Shown here piece by piece: positions 1-5,472 of a stretch of DNA of 8,073 nucleotides. How positions within the stretch are numbered: the first letter of the stretch is position 1; the number at the start of each line of letters is the position of its first letter. The DNA comes from Spirochaetaceae bacterium (lineage in GTDB: Bacteria > Spirochaetota > Spirochaetia > Treponematales > Rectinemataceae). The stretch covers positions 1 through 8,073 of the forward strand of contig JAEUJG010000402.1 in the NCBI GenBank assembly GCA_016794765.1, written 5' to 3'. A model generated the notes under the pieces. That model searched no databases, had not been told where the DNA came from, and saw nothing but the letters and a program-made list of their open reading frames with translations. The position numbers and the translations under genes were made by a program.

Positions 1-24
1 TTTCCGCTTGTCTCGCGGCGCCAT
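1..24 (-). CDS. possible start of a further gene, cut by the left window edge
   Basis: An ATG (complement of 22-24) lies 12 nt beyond the rseC stop and opens a frame that stays open to the window edge, reading MAPRDKRK. The short spacing would suit the next gene of the same operon. No convincing Shine-Dalgarno sequence precedes it and only eight codons are visible, so nothing can be said about function and the call may be chance. Confidence 0.25.
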
Positions 25-36
25 GGAGCGCGGCGA

Positions 37-489
37 TCAGATCTCGCCGCCGCCCTCGTCGACCTCGGCGGGTCCGCCGGCCTCCGCGTGGACGACGCGC
101 AGGATCCTGGGCAGGGTCTCGAGGCGCTTGCCTTTCTGGACAAGCACGCCGACGACCACGCCGATCACGAGGCCCGCCAGGCCCGAAAGGGCGGCCGGAG
201 CCTCCGAGGCGCCCGGGAAGAGGGCGCGGCCGGCCACATAGCCGCCGGCGAAGAGCGCGAGCGGCAAGCCGAGCACCCAAAGGGCGCCTTCGAGCTGGGC
301 CTTGCCCTCCACCTGGATCTCCACCTCGTCGCCTTCGGCTATGGTTACCTCGTCCCGGTTGTAGGCCTGGAGGCAGTTGCGGCTGGTCTTGCAACCGTTG
401 TTGCCGCAGGCGCCGCAGGCGGCGGTCATTTCAAGCTGGACGGTCACCAGCTTGCCCTGGATCTCCTTCACTATCCCCCGTTCGGTCAT
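37..489 (-). CDS. rseC: RseC/MucC-family (SoxR-reducing system type) membrane protein
   Basis: This 150-residue protein has the RseC/MucC layout. A small N-terminal domain opens with a beta-like stretch (MTERGIVKEIQGKLVTVQLE) and carries a cysteine cluster at C25, C28, C33 and C39. Two predicted membrane helices follow at about 67-91 and 98-118, then a short polar acidic tail. Known members sit in the inner membrane. In E. coli RseC influences sigma-E control and helps reduce SoxR, and the cysteine cluster is thought to carry redox or metal chemistry; that role is inferred here by family only. The ATG at 489 is firm: the N-terminus matches the family from residue 1, and a strong AGGAGGT lies 5 nt upstream. 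The gene starts inside the preceding ymdB-like gene in another frame (59 nt overlap), so the two are probably co-transcribed and translationally coupled. Confidence 0.85.
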   Translation of the reverse strand: MTERGIVKEIQGKLVTVQLEMTAACGACGNNGCKTSRNCLQAYNRDEVTIAEGDEVEIQVEGKAQLEGALWVLGLPLALFAGGYVAGRALFPGASEAPAALSGLAGLVIGVVVGVLVQKGKRLETLPRILRVVHAEAGGPAEVDEGGGEI

Positions 490-1279
490 CGAGCACCTCC
501 TCGCAGGGTATCCGCAGCGCCTTCATCGACGAGGCGCGTCCGTCGTCTTCGATATCGAAAAGGCAGCCCTGGAGCTCCAGGCCCGCCGTCCCGTCCTTCG
601 CCCAGGCGGGAATGCCCGAGATGAATTCCCGAATCCGCGTGGCGGCGTCGGCGCCGCCGACCGAAACCAAACTGCCCGTGCGGCCCGCGTCGGTGATCGC
701 CGCCGTGCCGCCGCCCAGGATCCGCGCGTCGGCCGTCAGGGTCTTGCCGTGCGACCCGACCATGACTGAGACGAGGCCGTCCAGGTGGCGGGCCATCGCT
801 TCCTTCTCCGCCGTCGTCGCCGCGTGGAAGTCGAGGACGATGGCCTTCGTCTCCTCGCGGAGCTTGCGCGCCAGGTCGGTCGCCGCCTGGAAGGGATTGG
901 CGAGGTGGACCCGCGGAAAACTCGCCTGGCCGAGGAGCTGGATCACGGCGACCTTGCCCTTCGGCGTCGAGAAGACGCGGTAGCCGCGGCCCGGATTGCC
1001 GTAGGGGTAGTTCGCGGGCCGGATCAGGTAGGGCGACTTGCCAAGCTGCTCGACGATGTCGCGCTTGTAGTAGCAGCACTCGCCGAGCGTCAACACGTCA
1101 AGGCCGAGCTTGTGGAGGTAGACGGCGTGCTGCCGTCCGAGTCCCGCCCCGCCGGTCGCCGAATCGGCGTTGCCGATGACGAAATCGGCCCCGAGCTCCT
1201 TGCGCGTCTTGGCGAGGAGCTTTTTTACGGTGAACACGCCCGCCTTGCCGACGATCTCGCCGACATAGAGAATTCTCAT
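431..1279 (-). CDS. divergent YmdB/TIGR00282-type metallophosphoesterase homologue with altered metal site
   Basis: This 282-residue protein aligns along its length with the YmdB family, metal-dependent phosphoesterases (2',3'-cyclic nucleotide/cAMP phosphodiesterase activity in Bacillus). Family landmarks are MRILYVGEIVGKAG, DFVIGNADSATGG, RPANYPYGNPGRG, DFHAATTAEK, and GSHGKTLTADARIL followed by GTAAITDAGRTG. Compared from memory with B. subtilis YmdB, the metal and catalytic positions change: D8 to E8, E39 to D39, N67-H68 to E67-C68 and H177 to K179. H150 and H175 remain as H152 and H177. The fold looks intact, so I infer a divergent subfamily rather than decay; activity could be lost or changed. 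I chose the ATG at 1279 because the family begins MRIL. A GTG two codons upstream (1285) is also in frame. No Shine-Dalgarno is visible, and a promoter-like sequence sits immediately upstream. The last 19 residues run over the rseC start in another frame and match no family feature. Confidence 0.8.
   Translation of the reverse strand: MRILYVGEIVGKAGVFTVKKLLAKTRKELGADFVIGNADSATGGAGLGRQHAVYLHKLGLDVLTLGECCYYKRDIVEQLGKSPYLIRPANYPYGNPGRGYRVFSTPKGKVAVIQLLGQASFPRVHLANPFQAATDLARKLREETKAIVLDFHAATTAEKEAMARHLDGLVSVMVGSHGKTLTADARILGGGTAAITDAGRTGSLVSVGGADAATRIREFISGIPAWAKDGTAGLELQGCLFDIEDDGRASSMKALRIPCEEVLDDRTGDSEGDPGQAGDRPA
495..501 (-). promoter_or_regulatory. Shine-Dalgarno site of rseC inside the ymdB-like gene
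   Basis: The complement reads AGGAGGT, with 5 nt to the ATG at 489. It lies within the coding sequence of the upstream gene. It fixes the rseC start despite the long overlap and implies that ribosomes translating ymdB pass directly over it. Confidence 0.75.
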
Positions 1280-1291
1280 ACCCACGATTTC

Positions 1292-1320
1292 AATCTACCC
1301 GAATCCCGGCCCAGTTACAA
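1292..1320 (-). promoter_or_regulatory. candidate sigma-70-type promoter of the ymdB-rseC unit
   Basis: Read on the minus strand, TTGTAA (1320-1315) and TAGATT (1297-1292) each match the -35 and -10 consensus at 4 of 6 positions and are separated by exactly 17 nt. Transcription would start near 1285, that is 6 nt before the ATG or on the alternative GTG. This agrees with the absence of a Shine-Dalgarno sequence. The match is moderate, so this is an inference from position and spacing. Confidence 0.45.
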
Positions 1321-1334
1321 GGCGAGGGAGGCGG

Positions 1335-1379
1335 CGCGGGAGGGCGACGCCGCCGGAGGTTGGGCGCCGCCCTCGCGCG
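1335..1379 (-). repeat. imperfect inverted repeat in the intergenic spacer
   Basis: Bases 1335-1346 and 1368-1379 are complementary at 11 of 12 positions, with a 21-nt loop. No T-run follows on either strand, so it is not a simple intrinsic terminator. It lies between the terminator of the lipoprotein gene and the ymdB promoter candidate. In such GC-rich DNA it may be chance. Confidence 0.25.
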
Positions 1380-1399
1380 GCGGGGGCGTGGGGGGTGCG

Positions 1400-1442
1400 A
1401 AAAGGGCGAGGGGGGCGTGTTTCGCCTTGGGCCCCCTCGCCC
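1400..1442 (-). terminator. intrinsic terminator after the lipoprotein gene
   Basis: The arms 1404-1414 (GGGCGAGGGGG) and 1432-1442 pair perfectly over 11 bp around a 17-nt loop. On the minus strand the hairpin is followed by TTTT (1403-1400). It begins 5 nt past the lipoprotein stop codon at 1448-1450. The T-run is short, but position and stem strength support termination. It separates the lipoprotein unit from the ymdB-rseC unit. Confidence 0.6.
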
Positions 1443-1447
1443 GATGG

Positions 1448-3085
1448 CTACCAGGTCGCGCCGCCGTCCAGGGATTTCTTGATGGTGATCGAATAGCCGT
1501 TCGGGTGGGGCGAATTCGTGGAATAGGCCGCGTACACCGTCGACCCAACGATCTCCATGGCGGTGTAGGAGCCCGCGACGCCGCTCGACGCATCCAGGGG
1601 CTGAGTGGACCAGGACAACCCGGCGTCGGTGGATCTCGACATCCGCAGGCTATCCACACCTCCATAGCGGGAGGTCCAGACGGCGAACATCCGATTCCCG
1701 TCGGGCATCCGGAAGACTATGTTGTTCGATCCGTCGCTCCCTTCCCCGGAAAAGCTGTGGCCCGTCGACCAAGACCCCAGGGTCAGGTCCGTAGAGGCGC
1801 GGAGACGTGGCTCGCCAGTCCCGTCCGAGACGGCGTAGAAGAGGTAGGCCCTCGTCGAATCGATCGCGATAACATCCCTGGCGATGTTGCTCGCATCCGT
1901 CCAGGCCGTGCCATACGACCACGTGCCCGGGTCCGAGATGGTGGAGCGCGGGATCCGCGCGGTGCGCAACACCTTCGAATCCGTGTAGGCGAGGTAGACG
2001 TTGTTCGCGTCCACCTTTAGGGTCGGGTAGAAGCCGCCCGTGTGCGTCGAGCCGTCGGCGACGACGTAGGAGGTGAAATCCCAAGGGATGGTCGAGCCCA
2101 TGTAGCTGTAGAAGCCATCCTGCCTTACGTAGAGATAGAGCTTTTTCGGGGAGCTCGTGTTGTCATAGGCGGCCACGTACACCTGGCCGTTCGCGCAGGA
2201 GATGGCCTCGTTGCCGGGATTGTAGTAGTTCGTCCCGAAGGAGAAGCTGCCCGTCCAGGTGAACGAGAGCGTTCCCGAGGGGGCGGCGCAATAATGACAG
2301 GTGTTCGCGGAGGTGAGCGAGTAAAAGAGGTGCAAGCCGTAGGAGGAGGCCGTGAAGGAAAAGCCGCCCACGTCGGTCGAGGCCACCACGAGGGTCGCCG
2401 CTGACCAAGTCTTCCCGCCATCGACTGAGGAGCGGATCGCGATGCCCGAATTGGCGGGCGTCGCCGAATCATAGACCTTGTAGGCGGCGTAGAGCGTCGG
2501 CGTCGGACTGGCCACGTATGCGAGCTTGGGGCAGTAGAAATAGGTCGTGCCCGCCGCGCTCACGATCGCCTTGCTCCCGTGCCACTGCGTCGAATGCCCC
2601 GAACCAGAAAAGGCATACGCGGGGAAAGACGCATCGTTGGAGTTGATCACGAAGTCGCAGGCGTAATCCGCGTCAGGCGCGGCCGGCGTGAAGTCAACGG
2701 AAAAGCTCGTCGAAGCGCCGGGTGCGAGCGTCAGCTGGACAGGTTGCACGATGCCGCCGTATGCCGCCTGGCCGCCGCCACCCGTCTTCGAAACGATGAG
2801 GGGGCCCGACAGGGTAACGTTCTTGCTCCCGTCGTTCTTTAGCGTGAGCGTTTTCGTCGCCGGATCGCCGAAAATCGTGTCGGGCCAGCCGACCGTTTCG
2901 CCGGGCAGGATCCTCGCGGCACCGTCGTAGAGCGCCAGGCCGATTTTCGAGTTCACGACCTCCCTCTCCACAAGAGCCTTCAGGCTGAGCGTCTGCTGAC
3001 AGCCGAGGCTCACGAGAAGGGCAAGGGCGCCTACGGCGATCCGTGGGGCCCTTCGCGCGAAGCGAAGTCTATTCAATCCTGCCAT
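1448..3085 (-). CDS. lipoprotein with anchor-type Ig-like domain and sialidase-like Asp-box repeats
   Basis: This 545-residue protein starts with an arginine-rich n-region, a hydrophobic segment (about 16-28) and Cys29 in the context VSLGC, a relaxed lipobox of the kind seen in spirochaetes. A polar linker follows, then a beta-rich domain at about 63-163 resembling ASPM-SPD-2-Hydin or 'choice-of-anchor D' Ig folds (TKTLTLKNDGSKNVTLSG, then LAPGASTSFSVDFTP). Residues about 165-545 look like a beta-propeller of the BNR/sialidase type, with Asp-box motifs SxDxGxxW at 220-227, 485-492 and 538-545. No sialidase catalytic set (arginine triad, Tyr/Glu pair) can be assigned, so I call it a probable surface carbohydrate- or protein-binding lipoprotein, not an enzyme. 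The ATG lies within the last codons of the upstream gene (13 nt overlap) behind AAGAGGT, 8 nt away, so translation is probably coupled. The protein ends on the tryptophan of the third Asp-box. DNA here is visibly less GC-rich than the block at 5473-8073. Confidence 0.72.
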   Translation of the reverse strand: MAGLNRLRFARRAPRIAVGALALLVSLGCQQTLSLKALVEREVVNSKIGLALYDGAARILPGETVGWPDTIFGDPATKTLTLKNDGSKNVTLSGPLIVSKTGGGGQAAYGGIVQPVQLTLAPGASTSFSVDFTPAAPDADYACDFVINSNDASFPAYAFSGSGHSTQWHGSKAIVSAAGTTYFYCPKLAYVASPTPTLYAAYKVYDSATPANSGIAIRSSVDGGKTWSAATLVVASTDVGGFSFTASSYGLHLFYSLTSANTCHYCAAPSGTLSFTWTGSFSFGTNYYNPGNEAISCANGQVYVAAYDNTSSPKKLYLYVRQDGFYSYMGSTIPWDFTSYVVADGSTHTGGFYPTLKVDANNVYLAYTDSKVLRTARIPRSTISDPGTWSYGTAWTDASNIARDVIAIDSTRAYLFYAVSDGTGEPRLRASTDLTLGSWSTGHSFSGEGSDGSNNIVFRMPDGNRMFAVWTSRYGGVDSLRMSRSTDAGLSWSTQPLDASSGVAGSYTAMEIVGSTVYAAYSTNSPHPNGYSITIKKSLDGGATW

Positions 3086-5217
3086 AGTAGGTTACCTCTT
3101 TGTCGTTCGACTTCGGCGGCGCGCACGCCCTCTCCCGAGCCGGCGCCCAGATACGCGTACTGGGCCGCGAGCTTAGGGTCCAGGCGCCGGAGGCGCTCGT
3201 AGGCCGCGAGGGACTCCCCGTATTTCCCCATGGCGGCGTTCGCTCGCGCGCTGGAGACGAGCGCCTGGGGATGGTCGGGAGAAGCCTTGAGGACCCGGCC
3301 GTAATACGAGAGAGCCTCCGCGTACTTGCCGCGGAGGAAGAGGATATTCCCCATGTTGAAGACCGCGGCGAGGCTGCTCTTGCTTTCCGCTAAGGCGACG
3401 GAGAACTGCTCCTCGGCCTTGTCGAGCTGGCCGTAGCGGGCATAGAGGACACCGAGCCGGTTTAGAAGGGCGGACTTGCTCCCCTGCTTCTTGAGTTCGG
3501 CTTGGATTGCGGCGACCCGGGTGCCGAGCTCGGCCGAGACGTAGGCGGCGAGCTCGGCCTTGAACGCCGCCGAGGCGGCCTTCAGGTCGGGTTTGGTCGC
3601 AGCCTCTCCGTCCCCCGGGTAAACGACGGGCTGGTATTCCTTCCAGGCCTCGCGGACGGAGAGGAAGCCGGCGTCGTTCTTCGCGGAACTCTCCCGCCAT
3701 TGCCGGGCGCCCTCTCTCCAGGCGGCCACGAAGCCGCCCTTGCGGTCGGTCGTCTCTATCGGCAGCCAGACCTTGTCATCGCGGACGATGAGGTCCTCGG
3801 GACGCAGGAAGGTCTTCGCGGCCTCCTCCGGACTCATCTCCAGATCCACGGCCATGAGGATATGTCCCGGCGTCGTGATGAGCGCCGTGGGCAGGCCGAC
3901 CGATTCCAGCAAGGAGCAGTACAAGACGGTGAGATCGGAGCACTTGCCCGACCTGAAGCCGAGCGTCTGCCGCGGGAATTGGATGAAGTCGACGACCTGC
4001 TTGTTGTTCGTCTCGAGGGCCGAGGCGGGATCCTTCACGTAGGCGAATTTCTGCGCGCGCAGGGCCTCGTGGACCGCCATCGCGATCTGGAGATTCTGGT
4101 TAACGGCCGGATTCAGCAACTCCTTCGTCGCGACGGCGATGCCCTTCGCGTACGCGAGGGCGGAAGGATCCTTCGAGCTGATGAAGGCCGCCGCCTTCCG
4201 GTCGTCGTCCCAGGTGATCGCGTTGCGGTCCAGGACATCGAGCGTCCCGACGTAACTGTCCTTGAAGGTTTGCCCGTACTGGCTGTACTCAAGAGTCACG
4301 GAAATGGGGAGCTTCGTGGCCTCGACTATCTCGAGGATGTCCTCTTTGAAGAGACCATAGAGGAGAAGCTCGCCGGAGGCTCCGGGAGCCACCCGCAGGG
4401 GAACCCCCGCGCCCTTCGCCTCGTCCATATAACGCTTGACGTTCACTTCGGCCTTTATGCCCGTGGCGGCCTGGGTCTCGAAGTTGCGCACGACGATGCG
4501 CCCGAGGGGATGGTCGTCATAATGCTTGAAGAACACGGGAAAGACCGAATCCAGCTTGACGCCGGAAAAGGCCAGCCCACGTCCGAGGTTTTGTATGGGT
4601 TGAAAACCGGGAGGAAGCTGGAAGTTTTTCCTGGGCCCGCCTTCGCCGAGCCTGACCGAAAGCCCCAGCCCCGCGGAGATGCCGCTGAAGAGTCCGTAAT
4701 AGGAACGGTAGGCGGCCTCCGCCTCCAGTCTGAGCGATCGGGAAAGCTCCAAGCCGACCACGGCTCCGCCGGAAAAATACGGATTGAAGTTGGTCTCCCC
4801 GGAGGCGCCGTTTCGAAGCGCGGCGAAATAGCCAAGGTCGCCGCGCAGGCGGAGGGAAAGGCTCCTGCTGACATGAAACTGCAAGCCGGCTTCCGCGGCG
4901 AGCGCGCCAGCGGAAAGGCTCAAGCCGGGCGCCTCGGTCGGCAGGAAGGAATAGTTCGCTCCCAGACCGGCGAAGAAGTACGGCATGGAAGGCGGGTGCC
5001 ACGAGGCGTGCAAAGAACTGCCGAATGCCGTCTTGTACAGAGCGGAATCGGCTCCCAGGGAAAACAGCACTTCAGGGTTCGCGGAGAGCGTCAGCTGACC
5101 ACCGCCCGGCAAGGAAGCGTTGTCGGACGCCGCCGCGGGGCTTTCGGCGCCGGCGGGCGGCACATACAGGGAACAAGCCAAGATCAGGAACGCGAGGGGC
5201 ACTTTTTGTGCTTGCAT
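3073..5217 (-). CDS. exported protein: apparent outer-membrane barrel, transglutaminase-like domain and TPRs
   Basis: I do not recognise this 714-residue protein as a named family, but its modules are readable. A signal peptide covers about 1-24 (cleavage near AGA/ES). Residues about 40-192 alternate polar and hydrophobic positions in short strands ending in GLGLSVRL, like a small outer-membrane barrel. A beta-rich middle part follows (about 215-330). Residues about 375-500 resemble a transglutaminase/cysteine-peptidase core. The likely nucleophile is Cys426 in RSGKCSDLTVLYCSLLESVG, His452 lies in TPGHILMAVD, and the third catalytic position would fall in VWLPIETTD (E488 or D491). Three TPRs, at about 583-616, 617-650 and 651-684, probably bind a partner. 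With a barrel anchor the rest could face the periplasm or the surface; the sequence does not decide. Substrate is unknown: peptide cross-linking, proteolysis or no catalysis are all possible. The ATG at 5217 has GGAGG 7 nt upstream. It overlaps the lipoprotein gene by 13 nt, suggesting that the two products work together. Confidence 0.7.
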   Translation of the reverse strand: MQAQKVPLAFLILACSLYVPPAGAESPAAASDNASLPGGGQLTLSANPEVLFSLGADSALYKTAFGSSLHASWHPPSMPYFFAGLGANYSFLPTEAPGLSLSAGALAAEAGLQFHVSRSLSLRLRGDLGYFAALRNGASGETNFNPYFSGGAVVGLELSRSLRLEAEAAYRSYYGLFSGISAGLGLSVRLGEGGPRKNFQLPPGFQPIQNLGRGLAFSGVKLDSVFPVFFKHYDDHPLGRIVVRNFETQAATGIKAEVNVKRYMDEAKGAGVPLRVAPGASGELLLYGLFKEDILEIVEATKLPISVTLEYSQYGQTFKDSYVGTLDVLDRNAITWDDDRKAAAFISSKDPSALAYAKGIAVATKELLNPAVNQNLQIAMAVHEALRAQKFAYVKDPASALETNNKQVVDFIQFPRQTLGFRSGKCSDLTVLYCSLLESVGLPTALITTPGHILMAVDLEMSPEEAAKTFLRPEDLIVRDDKVWLPIETTDRKGGFVAAWREGARQWRESSAKNDAGFLSVREAWKEYQPVVYPGDGEAATKPDLKAASAAFKAELAAYVSAELGTRVAAIQAELKKQGSKSALLNRLGVLYARYGQLDKAEEQFSVALAESKSSLAAVFNMGNILFLRGKYAEALSYYGRVLKASPDHPQALVSSARANAAMGKYGESLAAYERLRRLDPKLAAQYAYLGAGSGEGVRAAEVERQRGNLLWQD
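3094..3100 (-). promoter_or_regulatory. Shine-Dalgarno site of the lipoprotein gene inside the upstream gene
   Basis: The complement reads AAGAGGT and lies 8 nt before the ATG at 3085, within the 3' end of the transglutaminase-TPR gene. It supports the chosen start and translational coupling of the pair. Confidence 0.6.
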
Positions 5218-5224
5218 TGACTTG

Positions 5225-5229
5225 CCTCC
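5225..5229 (-). promoter_or_regulatory. Shine-Dalgarno site of the transglutaminase-TPR gene
   Basis: The complement reads GGAGG, 7 nt before the ATG at 5217. It fixes the start that gives a complete signal peptide. Confidence 0.65.
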
Positions 5230-5274
5230 GATTGATTGGCCATAGCCGTCGTTGGAAACGGGCTTCAGGCCTTC

Positions 5275-5286
5275 GCAACAAGTTGC
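5275..5286. promoter_or_regulatory. short dyad at the presumed transcription start of block B
   Basis: GCAAC-AA-GTTGC is a perfect 5-bp dyad around two central bases. It lies just downstream of the -10 candidate at 5295-5300, at about +3 to +14. A two-base centre cannot form an RNA hairpin, so a DNA-binding site for a dimeric repressor is the more natural reading. No linked regulator gene is visible, and a dyad this short could be chance. Confidence 0.25.
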
Positions 5287-5294
5287 ATCTCCGC

Positions 5295-5300
5295 ATAATA
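5295..5300 (-). promoter_or_regulatory. candidate -10 element for the transglutaminase-TPR/lipoprotein unit
   Basis: The complement reads TATTAT, five of six matches to TATAAT, in an AT-richer pocket of the 255-nt spacer. The start would be near 5288, giving a leader of about 70 nt. No good -35 is seen at 16-18 nt spacing, so the promoter may be activator-dependent or use another sigma factor, or the call may be wrong. Confidence 0.35.
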
Positions 5301-5388
5301 CAACGCCGCCACCGCCAAAACCAGATTGAAAACCGAACCTTGGCAGGCAACCCGCCGCCTTCCGCGCTCCGCGTTATTGGCCCGCGCC

Positions 5389-5429
5389 GGAAAAGTAAAA
5401 GAGCCCGGCAGCCAGTACGGCTTCCGGGC
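5389..5429 (-). terminator. intrinsic terminator after the GT-B-like gene
   Basis: Arms 5403-5413 and 5419-5429 pair over 11 bp with one internal mismatch around a 5-nt loop. On the minus strand the stem runs straight into TCTTTTACTTTTCC. It begins 44 nt past the stop at 5473 and closes the transporter/GT-B unit. This is the clearest terminator in the window. Confidence 0.8.
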
Positions 5430-5472
5430 CCGGTCAACTACGTCAGGTTGCCTCCGAATGCACTTGCCCCCT

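Noticed and set aside
1280..1285. GTG at 1285 as the start of the ymdB-like gene
   Set aside because: It adds only two residues before the family-typical MRIL start, so the ATG at 1279 is preferred, though a leaderless GTG start is not excluded.
1335..1379. Inverted repeat as a second terminator
   Set aside because: It has one mismatch, a long loop and no T-run on either strand.
785..2020. 411-codon open frame on the plus strand
   Set aside because: It spans two minus-strand genes and the terminator between them, is rich in Arg and Gly, and has no recognisable motif.
5173..5217. Lipobox reading (Cys15 in LILAC) for the transglutaminase-TPR protein
   Set aside because: The hydrophobic stretch continues past Cys15 to a good signal peptidase I site at AGA/ES, and a barrel protein would not need lipidation. 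It remains a minor alternative.
3502..5220. 572-codon open frame on the plus strand
   Set aside because: It is the antisense shadow of the transglutaminase-TPR gene, with a low-complexity charged product, no start signal and no family resemblance.
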